In this document: positions 1 to 4,804 of the stretch, in pieces
Layout of the letters: each line of letters starts with the position of its first letter
How positions within the stretch are numbered: position 1 is the stretch's first letter
Assembly (NCBI GenBank): GCA_016187325.1
Contig: JACPJY010000264.1
Coordinates: 1-6,066, forward strand
From: Rhodospirillales bacterium
GTDB taxonomy: Bacteria; Pseudomonadota; Alphaproteobacteria; Rhodospirillales; Casp-alpha2
DNA length: 6,066 nt
Direction of reading: 5' to 3'
The notes under the pieces: generated by a model
What the model saw: the letters and a program-made list of their open reading frames with translations, nothing else
Told to the model about the DNA's origin: nothing
Database searches by the model: none
Made by a program: the position numbers and the translations under genes

Positions 1-138
1 AAGGCGCTGTTGGAAAAGGCCGGCGTCGCCATCACCGAAGGGCCGATCACCTTCGACGACGGGGCGACGGCGATCTTCGTCCGCGACCCGGACCGCAACG
101 TCATCGAGTTCAACCAGAAGGCCGGGACGGCGGCTTGA
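1..138 (+). CDS. VOC (glyoxalase/dioxygenase-fold) family protein, C-terminal fragment
   Basis: Reading frame 1 is open from the first base to the TGA at 136-138, giving the last 45 residues of a protein whose start lies outside the window. The segment DGATAIFVRDPDRNVIEFNQ near the end is the classic last beta-strand region of the vicinal oxygen chelate (VOC) fold, seen in glyoxalase I, bleomycin-resistance proteins and extradiol dioxygenases: a strand, a D-P-D-x-N turn, then a strand with Glu (the E of VIEF). In metal-dependent members this Glu is a metal ligand. The substrate cannot be told from this fragment. The fold call is fairly safe; any specific enzyme name would be a guess. Confidence 0.75.
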   Translation, partial: KALLEKAGVAITEGPITFDDGATAIFVRDPDRNVIEFNQKAGTAA

Positions 139-167
139 GCGCGGTCAAGTGCGCCGCCGCGGGCGTC

Positions 168-187
168 TGCTATACTTATAAGATAGC
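168..187 (+). promoter_or_regulatory. Extended -10 promoter overlapping an AT-rich dyad, upstream of the 83-residue gene
   Basis: TGCTATACT at 168-176 fits an extended -10 (TG-N-TATAAT, one mismatch). I find no good -35 at the right distance, which is typical of extended -10 promoters. The predicted start of transcription, near 183, leaves a leader of about 60 nt before the ATG at 243. The same stretch has dyad symmetry: GCTAT (169-173) opposite ATAGC (183-187), around the perfect palindrome CTTATAAG (175-182). It is a conspicuous AT-rich island in GC-rich DNA. Its promoter role is inferred; use of the dyad as an operator is speculative. Confidence 0.45.
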
Positions 188-227
188 GAACAGGGTGCCG
201 CCGTCATCGCCCACGCCATCGCCCAAG

Positions 228-233
228 AGGAGG
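228..233 (+). promoter_or_regulatory. Strong ribosome binding site that fixes the start at 243
   Basis: AGGAGG, a full Shine-Dalgarno core, ends 9 nt before the ATG at 243. It argues for this ATG over the in-frame TTG at 135, which lies inside the end of the preceding gene and would place the likely promoter within the coding region. Confidence 0.75.
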
Positions 234-242
234 ATTTCAACG

Positions 243-494
243 ATGTCAATGCAACGGCTCAGCCGCAAGGCCATCAACGATATCATCGGCCGCGTCAGCG
301 ACGAGACCGCGGCCGCCATCGTCGCCACCGGCGCCACCGAAGAGCAACTCATGGAAGCCCGCCAGTGGAGCATCGGCGATTCGAGCCTAAGCGAGGAAGA
401 GGGGCGGCCGCTGGAAGGCGTCGTCGCCGAGCTTTACGACATTCTCACCGCCGACGCGGCCACGCGCGTGGAAGAGGACGCGCGGCGGCGCTGA
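243..494 (+). CDS. Uncharacterised 83-residue acidic protein
   Basis: The product is a small, soluble-looking protein starting MSMQRLSRKAINDIIGRVSD. It has no signal peptide, membrane segment or cysteine. The N-terminal 30 residues look helical, followed by the phrase IVATGATEEQLMEARQW (about 27-43), an acidic turn SLSEEEGRPLEG (about 48-59), a hydrophobic helix VVAELYDIL, and a charged tail ending in RRR. From memory, short alphaproteobacterial hypothetical proteins with an I-x-ATGAT-x-E-x-L block and a later GRPL motif exist, so I believe this is a conserved family of unknown function; I could not search for it. The start is set by the AGGAGG at 228-233. It follows the VOC gene by 104 bp with its own promoter-like element, so it is probably a separate transcript, and it converges on the minus-strand gene at 546. 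Coding status is fairly sure; the role is unknown. Confidence 0.72.
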   Translation: MSMQRLSRKAINDIIGRVSDETAAAIVATGATEEQLMEARQWSIGDSSLSEEEGRPLEGVVAELYDILTADAATRVEEDARRR

Positions 495-545
495 TCGCCG
501 TCGATTGCCGGGGGGGGGCCGCCGCCGACCACCCCGGGCCGCACG

Positions 546-989
546 CTATTCCCCGAAGATCTCCGCCGGATTGAAGGTCAGCGTGATCCGTCCCTCCTTG
601 CCGGCGGCGCCGTCGGGCACCCGGAGCGGATTGCAGCGCGAGCTCAAGAGCGCGTGGCGCGCCGATTGCGCCACCGAGCGGCGGTGCGGGTCGGTGGTGA
701 GGAACTGGGTGCCGACCACGCGCGCGGTTCGCACCGTGCGGTCGGGGCGGAGCTCGACGATGACGTGGACCTCGAAGTCCTCGCGTTGGGTCATCGCCGG
801 CCCGTTCCAGCATTCGCGAATCTGATCGCGCCGGTCTTCGTTCTTGGCCACCACCACCTCGTTGTGGCCGATGCTCGGCGGCACCTTGCGGCGCGGCTCG
901 GCGGCGTCCGCGGCACCGACCCAAAGGGCTGCCAGCAGCGCGATAGCCGCCAGGCGGCGGAAATCTGTCCCAGTCACCGGCGTCCTCAT
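546..989 (-). CDS. Secreted protein with TolA/TonB-like C-terminal domain
   Basis: This 147-residue product has a clear Sec signal peptide: basic start (R2, R11, R12), hydrophobic core LAAIALLAALWVGA, and an A-D-A cleavage site near residue 29. The mature part reads like domain III of TolA: IRECWNGP (about 58-64), a strand VHVIVELRPDRTVRTARVV (about 74-92), a helix with SVAQSARHALLSSRC (105-119), then C119-NPL and the terminal strand ITLTFNPAEIF (135-145). C60 and C119 sit where alphaproteobacterial TolA C-terminal domains carry a conserved pair that could form a disulfide. Full TolA has a membrane anchor and a long helical stalk; here both are missing and the domain follows the signal peptide almost directly, so this is a stand-alone periplasmic version. 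No tol-pal genes are nearby. I chose the ATG at 989; a GTG sits one codon upstream (992), and a GTG at 977 has an AGGA just before it. The domain assignment is good; the partner is unknown. Confidence 0.72.
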   Translation of the reverse strand: MRTPVTGTDFRRLAAIALLAALWVGAADAAEPRRKVPPSIGHNEVVVAKNEDRRDQIRECWNGPAMTQREDFEVHVIVELRPDRTVRTARVVGTQFLTTDPHRRSVAQSARHALLSSRCNPLRVPDGAAGKEGRITLTFNPAEIFGE

Positions 990-1010
990 CACGTGATATA
1001 AGTATCATAG
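988..1010 (-). promoter_or_regulatory. Promoter-like -10 and palindrome at the start of the TolA-like gene
   Basis: On the minus strand CTATGATACTTATA runs from 1010 to 997 and holds -10-like hexamers TATGAT (1009-1004) and GATACT (1006-1001). Either would start transcription within about 5-10 nt of the ATG at 989, giving an almost leaderless mRNA, consistent with the absence of a Shine-Dalgarno sequence there. ATCACGTGAT (988-997) is a perfect 10-bp palindrome touching the start codon and could be an operator. On the plus strand the same island contains TATAAG and TATCAT, so it could also fire toward the divergent gene at 1089. No convincing -35 was found in either direction. Confidence 0.4.
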
Positions 1011-1013
1011 GCC

Positions 1014-1035
1014 GGATTCCCGGTGGTTGCGCGGG
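1014..1035. repeat. Possible decayed half copy of the repeat at 4705-4773
   Basis: GGATTCCCG (1014-1022) and TTGCGCGGG (1027-1035) both match the right arm of the palindromic repeat exactly (4748-4756 and 4758-4766). Here they are separated by GTGG instead of a single C. The outer stem partner GGGAAT is lost (GGGCC here), so a hairpin like the intact one cannot form. It lies just upstream of the secreted protein gene at 1089. Chance similarity in GC-rich DNA is a real alternative. Confidence 0.25.
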
Positions 1036-1088
1036 CCGGCGACACGGCGTTGATTTCGCTCGGTGGAATTCGTTGCAAGGGGGCGGGC

Positions 1089-1910
1089 ATGGTCGGTCTT
1101 AGGAATTGGCTTAAGTCCGGCGCCGGCGCGGCGGCGCTGGCGGCGGTGTCGATGGCGGGGCCGGCGCTGGCGGCGCCGCAGATCGTCGCCGCCGTGCCCT
1201 CGAACGGGCCGATCGCGCTCGTCTGCGACGCCGACGGTTGCGTGGCCGAGATCTCCACCATCTGCCTGCAGCGCGCGCGGGCCGCGCCACCGCCGGCTAC
1301 CCGCTACGCGGTGCACGCCGCGGACCGGGCGGCGATCGCCGTCATCGGCGTACGCGCCGACGGTAGGGAAATCGCCCTCGACGCCGGCGTTCTCGATTTT
1401 CAGGCGTTGCGGGGCCAGGTGGCGTTCCGCGTCGCGCTGCCGAGGAAGGCGCTCGAGCAACTTGGGCTGGCCGGCGTGAGTATCCGCGTCGAGCGCCCGG
1501 CAATGCTGGTGCCGGCGGCCGAGCCCGGCGACGGCGAGCCGCAGACCTCGGCCGATATCGAGCGGGCGGCCGGCGAGATGGCGGCGACCACCGGCTACTG
1601 GCTCGAACTCAACCACGAAGCGATGACGGCGGCCCGCGTCGCCGGTCGCATCGTCAACCGGCTGCCTCAGACCGGCTCGATCGGCCCCGACAAGGCCGAG
1701 AACCTGTGGCGGCAGGCGGTGGCACCGGAAGGCCGGGCCGCCCGCCGCGGCGACACCATCGTCCGCGCCCGCCACATGGTCGAGTTCTGCCGCACCAGCG
1801 CCTTCGAGCCCGGACGGTACCCGATGCGGCGCTGTCTCGCTCTCTTCCACGACCGCACCCTGCAGGACCTCAACCGCGGCTACTGGAACGCCCTGAAGCC
1901 GCAAAGCTGA
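1089..1910 (+). CDS. Uncharacterised secreted protein with five cysteines
   Basis: This 273-residue protein is not one I recognise. The first 28 residues form a Sec signal peptide: K/R-containing start MVGLRNWLKS, alanine-rich core, and cleavage at GPALA before APQ. The mature part has three closely spaced cysteines (C46, C51, C59 in ALVCDADGCVAEISTICLQR) and two near the end (C234, C249), suggesting disulfides in the periplasm. The middle third (about 80-136) looks like alternating strands (AIAVIGVRADGREIALDA, VAFRVAL, VSIRVERPAML), followed by a Pro/Gly/Glu-rich linker (142-155). The C-terminal third is helical and ends LFHDRTLQDLNRGYWNAL. The ATG at 1089 was chosen because it puts the signal peptide at the N-terminus and follows purine-rich AAGGGGGCGGG; an in-frame GTG at 1023 would add 22 residues in front of it. 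It is divergent from the TolA-like gene, which is also exported, so the two may share control. Confidence 0.68.
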   Translation: MVGLRNWLKSGAGAAALAAVSMAGPALAAPQIVAAVPSNGPIALVCDADGCVAEISTICLQRARAAPPPATRYAVHAADRAAIAVIGVRADGREIALDAGVLDFQALRGQVAFRVALPRKALEQLGLAGVSIRVERPAMLVPAAEPGDGEPQTSADIERAAGEMAATTGYWLELNHEAMTAARVAGRIVNRLPQTGSIGPDKAENLWRQAVAPEGRAARRGDTIVRARHMVEFCRTSAFEPGRYPMRRCLALFHDRTLQDLNRGYWNALKPQS

Positions 1911-1924
1911 AGCGGGCGATTGGC

Positions 1925-1956
1925 GGCGCCGGGAATCGCCGGCCTGAATCGGCGCC
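1925..1956 (+). terminator. GC-rich hairpin after the secreted protein gene (weak)
   Basis: GGCGCCG (1925-1931) and CGGCGCC (1950-1956) can pair as a 7-bp stem around an 18-nt loop, 15 bp after the stop codon at 1910. There is no T-run after it, so it is at best a factor-dependent or mRNA-stabilising structure. In sequence this rich in GGCGCC, such pairing arises easily by chance. Confidence 0.2.
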
Positions 1957-2026
1957 CGCCGGCGCCCGAGGATCGCCGCGACGCGGCGCCGCCGGGCGGG
2001 ATTTCCGCGCCGTTCGCGCCGCCGGC

Positions 2027-2054
2027 TTGCCGCCGACGCCGGCGATGGTAGTAT
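2027..2054 (+). promoter_or_regulatory. hspQ promoter implying a leaderless transcript
   Basis: TTGCCG (2027-2032), a 16-bp spacer and TAGTAT (2049-2054) make a reasonable promoter. The -10 is followed by exactly six bases before the ATG at 2061, so the predicted +1 falls on or next to the A of the start codon. No Shine-Dalgarno sequence is present upstream, which fits leaderless translation. The -35 reads CTTG with its preceding base, as heat-shock sigma-32 promoters do, but the -10 is not a clear sigma-32 type, so RpoH control is only a possibility. Confidence 0.5.
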
Positions 2055-2060
2055 CGACGC

Positions 2061-2390
2061 ATGGCCCAGGCGTTCGCCAAGTTCCATATCGGCATGCTCG
2101 TGAAGCACCGACTTTTCGGCTTCCGCGGCGTCGTCTTCGACGTCGATCCGGTATTCGACAACACCGAGGAATGGTACCAGGCCATCCCCGAGGACCGGCG
2201 GCCCCGGAAGGACCAGCCGTTCTACCACCTGTTCGCCGAGACGCCGGAGAAGACGCCCTACGTCGCCTACGTCTCGGAGCAGAACCTGGTGGCCGACGAC
2301 GACCCGGAGCCGATCCACCACCCGGCGATCGGCGAATACTTCCAGGGCATGAAGAACGGCCACTTCGTCGTCCGCAAGCAGATGAACTGA
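2061..2390 (+). CDS. hspQ: Heat shock protein HspQ (YccV-like, hemimethylated-DNA-binding family)
   Basis: The 109-residue product matches the HspQ/YccV family from end to end: KFHIGMLVKHRLFGFRGVVF (7-26), DVDPVFDNTEEWY (27-39), then RPRKDQPFYHLFAE (47-60) and YVAYVSEQNL (67-76), all hallmark blocks in family order. In Escherichia coli HspQ is heat-induced, binds hemimethylated oriC DNA and affects degradation of a mutant DnaA; in Yersinia it acts as a specificity-enhancing factor for the Lon protease. The protein is cytoplasmic. The length is usual for the family, and the C-terminal tail (about 77-109) is the variable part. Neighbours give no functional link: it stands 150 bp after the secreted protein gene and 114 bp before the oxidoreductase, with its own promoter. 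The ATG at 2061 is chosen because homologues start just before the KFHIG block and a -10 element lies six bases upstream. Confidence 0.93.
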   Translation: MAQAFAKFHIGMLVKHRLFGFRGVVFDVDPVFDNTEEWYQAIPEDRRPRKDQPFYHLFAETPEKTPYVAYVSEQNLVADDDPEPIHHPAIGEYFQGMKNGHFVVRKQMN

Positions 2391-2441
2391 CGGCGGCGAA
2401 CGCCGGCCTTCCGCGAAGTGGCTTCTGCCCAAGCGTGCGGC

Positions 2442-2476
2442 TATGATACGGGCGGCCGGGCAAACGGACTCCCGGC
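2442..2476 (+). promoter_or_regulatory. Promoter-like -10 and leader hairpin before the two-domain oxidoreductase
   Basis: TATGAT at 2442-2447, in the context GGCTATGATACG, is a good -10 and resembles the element on the minus strand at 1009-1004. No strong -35 is present (TGGCTT at 2419-2424 is at 17-bp spacing but poor). The predicted start, near 2454, gives a leader of about 50 nt. GCCGGG (2455-2460) can pair with CCCGGC (2471-2476) over a 10-nt loop, so the mRNA may begin with a small stem. Only a weak GGGCGG sits before the ATG at 2505. Confidence 0.4.
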
Positions 2477-2504
2477 ACCGGTTGGGCAGGCGCGTGGGCG
2501 GTCG

Positions 2505-4676
2505 ATGAAAATCGTCGTCGAGAACTTCAAGACCGGCGAGGTCGCCGTCGCCGACGCGCCGGCGCCGGCGGTGCCGGAAAACGGCGTCCTGGTGCGCACC
2601 CACGCCTCGCTGATCAGCGCCGGCACCGACCGCGCGGTGCTCGGGCTGGCCAAGAAAGGCTACGTCGGCAAGGCGCTCGCCCGTCCCGACCTGGTGCGGC
2701 GCGTCCTGAAGAAAGTCAAGAACGACGGCCTCACGGCCGCCTTCAAGGCGGTGCAGAATGTCATCGCCGAACCGAAGACTCTCGGCTACTCGCTGGTCGG
2801 CGAGGTGATCGGCGTCGGCGTTCGCGTCGGCGGAGTGGCCTTGGGAGATCGCGTGGCCTGCGCCGGCGCCGGCCACGCCAACCACGCGGAAGTCGTCGCC
2901 GTGCCCGGCAACCTGTTCGTGCATGTGCCGGCGGGCGTCCCTGACGAGGACGCCGCCTACGTCACCCTCGGCGCCATCGCCATGCACGGGCTCCGCCAGG
3001 CGGACCAGCAGCTCGGCGCCACGGTGCTGGTGGTGGGCTTAGGATTGGTCGGCCAGATCGCGCTGCAGCTCGCCCGCGCCGCCGGGCTGAAGGCGATCGG
3101 CCTCGACATCGACCGCCGCAAGATCGAGTTGGCGAAAAAGCTCGGCGCCGCCGTCGCCGCCGCCCCCGACGATCCGGATCTCGACGCGGCGATCGCGGCG
3201 GCCACCGACGGCCACGGCGTCGACGCGGCGCTGCTGACGGCGGGCTCCAAGGACTCGGGCGCGCCGTTCGCGGTGGTCGCCCGCCACTGCCGCGACCGGG
3301 CGCGGGTGGTGGTCGTCGGCGACGTCAAGATGGACATCCCGCGCGCCGAGTACTTCGAGAAGGAACTCGAGATCCTGCAGTCGCGCTCCTACGGCCCCGG
3401 GCGCTACGACCCGGAGTACGAGGAGAAAGGCCGCGACTACCCGATCGGCTACGTGCGCTGGACCGAGCGGCGCAACATGCAGGCCTTCCTCGATCTCGCC
3501 GCCGCAGGCCGCCTCGACCTCAAGGGCCTGACCACCCACCGCTTCCCGGTCGAGAAGGCGAAGCAGGCCTACGGGCTGGTGACCGGCGGCGGCGATCAGT
3601 TCACCGTCGGCATCGTGCTGACCTATGCCGCCGAGGCGAAGCCGGAAAAGCCGGCGGTCAAGCCGGCGGCGCGCAAGGTCGCCGGCAAGATCGGCCTCGG
3701 CATCATCGGCGCCGGCAACTTCCTGAAGGCGACGCTGCTGCCGGCGTTGACGGCGACCAACGGCTTCGACGTGCGCGGCATCGTCTCCGCCAAGGGACTG
3801 TCGGCCGAGGCGCTGCGCGCCCGCGCCGGCGCCCAGTATGCCACCAGCGACGCCAAGCGCGTCCTCGACGACGCCGACGTCGACGCCGTCGTCATCGCCA
3901 CCCGCCACGACAGCCACGCCCGCTACGCCATCGAGGCGCTGAGCAAGGGCAAGCACGTGTTCGTCGAGAAGCCGCTCGCCCTCACTCGCGCCGAGCTCGA
4001 CGCCGTCGCCGTCGCCGCCAAGGCCGCGCCCGGCATCCTGATGGTCGGCTTCAACCGCCGCTTCAGCCCGCTGGTGCGCGACATCGTCGCTCACTTCAAG
4101 GACCGGCGCGAGCCGCTGGCCATGGTCTACCGCGTCAACGCCGGGCGCCTGCCGCTCGACGGCGAATCGGCGTGGGTCCACGACCCCGCCATCGGCGGCG
4201 GCCGCATCGTCGGCGAGGCCTGCCACTTCGTCGACGTCATGCAGGCGGTGACCGGCGCGCGGCCGGTCAAGGTGCGCGCCATCGGCCTCAACCCGCGCCG
4301 CGCCGACCTCGCCGCCGATGACGTGGCGACCATCACCGTCGGTTTCGACGACGGCTCCATCGGCACCGTCCACTACTTCGCCAACGGCGACGCGTCCTAC
4401 GCGAAGGAGCGCCTCGAGGTGTTCGGCGGCGAGCGCATCGCCGTGCTCGACGATTGGCGCACCCTCGAGCTGGTCGCCGGCGGCAAGACGACGCGCAAGA
4501 AGTCGGCGGCGATGCAGAAGGGCTTCGCCGAGGAGATGCAAGCGTTCCTCGCCGCCTGCCGCTCGGGCGCCGCGCCGGTGGCGCTGCAGTCCTATATCGA
4601 CACCACCCTCGTCACCCTGCTCGCCGTCGAGGACCTGGCCGGCGGCAGGAGCCAGTCCGCGCCCAACCCGGGATGA
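2505..4676 (+). CDS. Two-domain oxidoreductase: zinc-free MDR half fused to Gfo/Idh/MocA half
   Basis: The 723-residue cytoplasmic protein has two nucleotide-binding halves. Residues 1-374 are a medium-chain dehydrogenase/reductase: HASLISAGTDR (33-43), LGYSLVGEVIGVG (93-105), CAGAGHANHAE (119-129), Rossmann loop VGLGLVG (177-183) and acidic D201/D203 after the second strand. Residues 395-723 are a Gfo/Idh/MocA oxidoreductase: LGIIGAGNF (398-406), VFVEKPL (485-491, the EKP signature), GFNRRFSP (515-522) and GGGRIVGEACHFVD (564-577), with H574 and D577 in the usual active-site spacing. A flexible Ala/Lys/Pro linker spans about 375-394. The catalytic-zinc Cys is replaced (A39-G-T-D instead of C-G-T/H-D) and no four-Cys structural zinc lobe exists. 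This fusion is a known family, in my memory often near heparinase-like and glycosyltransferase genes in surface polysaccharide loci, acting on NDP-sugars or similar; the substrate is not established. Here no glycan genes adjoin. The ATG at 2505 was chosen because MKIVVENFKTG is the family-like start; the GTG at 2418 would place the likely promoter inside the gene. Confidence 0.9.
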   Translation: MKIVVENFKTGEVAVADAPAPAVPENGVLVRTHASLISAGTDRAVLGLAKKGYVGKALARPDLVRRVLKKVKNDGLTAAFKAVQNVIAEPKTLGYSLVGEVIGVGVRVGGVALGDRVACAGAGHANHAEVVAVPGNLFVHVPAGVPDEDAAYVTLGAIAMHGLRQADQQLGATVLVVGLGLVGQIALQLARAAGLKAIGLDIDRRKIELAKKLGAAVAAAPDDPDLDAAIAAATDGHGVDAALLTAGSKDSGAPFAVVARHCRDRARVVVVGDVKMDIPRAEYFEKELEILQSRSYGPGRYDPEYEEKGRDYPIGYVRWTERRNMQAFLDLAAAGRLDLKGLTTHRFPVEKAKQAYGLVTGGGDQFTVGIVLTYAAEAKPEKPAVKPAARKVAGKIGLGIIGAGNFLKATLLPALTATNGFDVRGIVSAKGLSAEALRARAGAQYATSDAKRVLDDADVDAVVIATRHDSHARYAIEALSKGKHVFVEKPLALTRAELDAVAVAAKAAPGILMVGFNRRFSPLVRDIVAHFKDRREPLAMVYRVNAGRLPLDGESAWVHDPAIGGGRIVGEACHFVDVMQAVTGARPVKVRAIGLNPRRADLAADDVATITVGFDDGSIGTVHYFANGDASYAKERLEVFGGERIAVLDDWRTLELVAGGKTTRKKSAAMQKGFAEEMQAFLAACRSGAAPVALQSYIDTTLVTLLAVEDLAGGRSQSAPNPG

Positions 4677-4704
4677 GGCGGGGCGCCTTCCGTTAAACCG
4701 AATT

Positions 4705-4773
4705 CGTCACGCCCGCGGAAGCGGGCGTCCAGATTTTTCGAGAAACTGGATTCCCGCTTGCGCGGGAATGACG
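4705..4773. repeat. REPIN-type palindromic repeat (dRS3-like arms)
   Basis: A 69-bp element made of two inverted 28-nt units (4705-4732 and 4746-4773) around a 13-nt spacer. The units match at 23 of 28 positions when one is reverse-complemented. Each unit is itself a hairpin: CGCCCGC/GCGGGCG with loop GGAA (4710-4727), and ATTCCCGC/GCGGGAAT with loop TTGC (4750-4769). The right arm fits ATTCCC-N8-GGGAAT, the pattern of neisserial dRS3 repeats; related palindromes are widespread in proteobacterial genomes, and translated frames give the familiar IPACAGM and IPAQAGIQ phrases also seen here. It fills the gap between convergent genes (stops at 4676 and 4805). It could aid termination in both directions, but T-runs do not directly follow either stem, so that is unproven. 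It has no coding capacity and would be moved, if at all, by a transposase encoded elsewhere. Confidence 0.88.
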
Positions 4774-4804
4774 ATTGGGAATCGATGAATGGGCGTCGAG
4801 CCGC

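Noticed and set aside
135..242. N-terminal extension of the 83-residue protein from a TTG at 135
   Set aside because: It would begin inside the end of the VOC gene and run through the extended -10 element; the AGGAGG at 228-233 marks the ATG at 243 instead.
2418..2504. N-terminal extension of the oxidoreductase from a GTG at 2418
   Set aside because: The added residues look non-coding, contain the -10 candidate at 2442-2447, and precede the family-like start MKIVVENFKTG.
1005..2987. 660-codon open frame on the minus strand
   Set aside because: It overlaps the secreted protein, hspQ and the start of the oxidoreductase, all better supported. Its Arg/His/Gly-rich product is typical of an antisense frame in GC-rich coding DNA.
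3039..4541. 500-codon open frame on the minus strand
   Set aside because: It lies wholly within the two-domain oxidoreductase, and its repetitive Val/Asp/Gly/Arg composition shows no recognisable domain.
4710..4738. Intrinsic terminator for the oxidoreductase (stem 4710-4727, then ATTTTT)
   Set aside because: The T-run starts 6 nt after the stem, too far for a standard intrinsic terminator. A termination role of the repeat remains possible but is not called.
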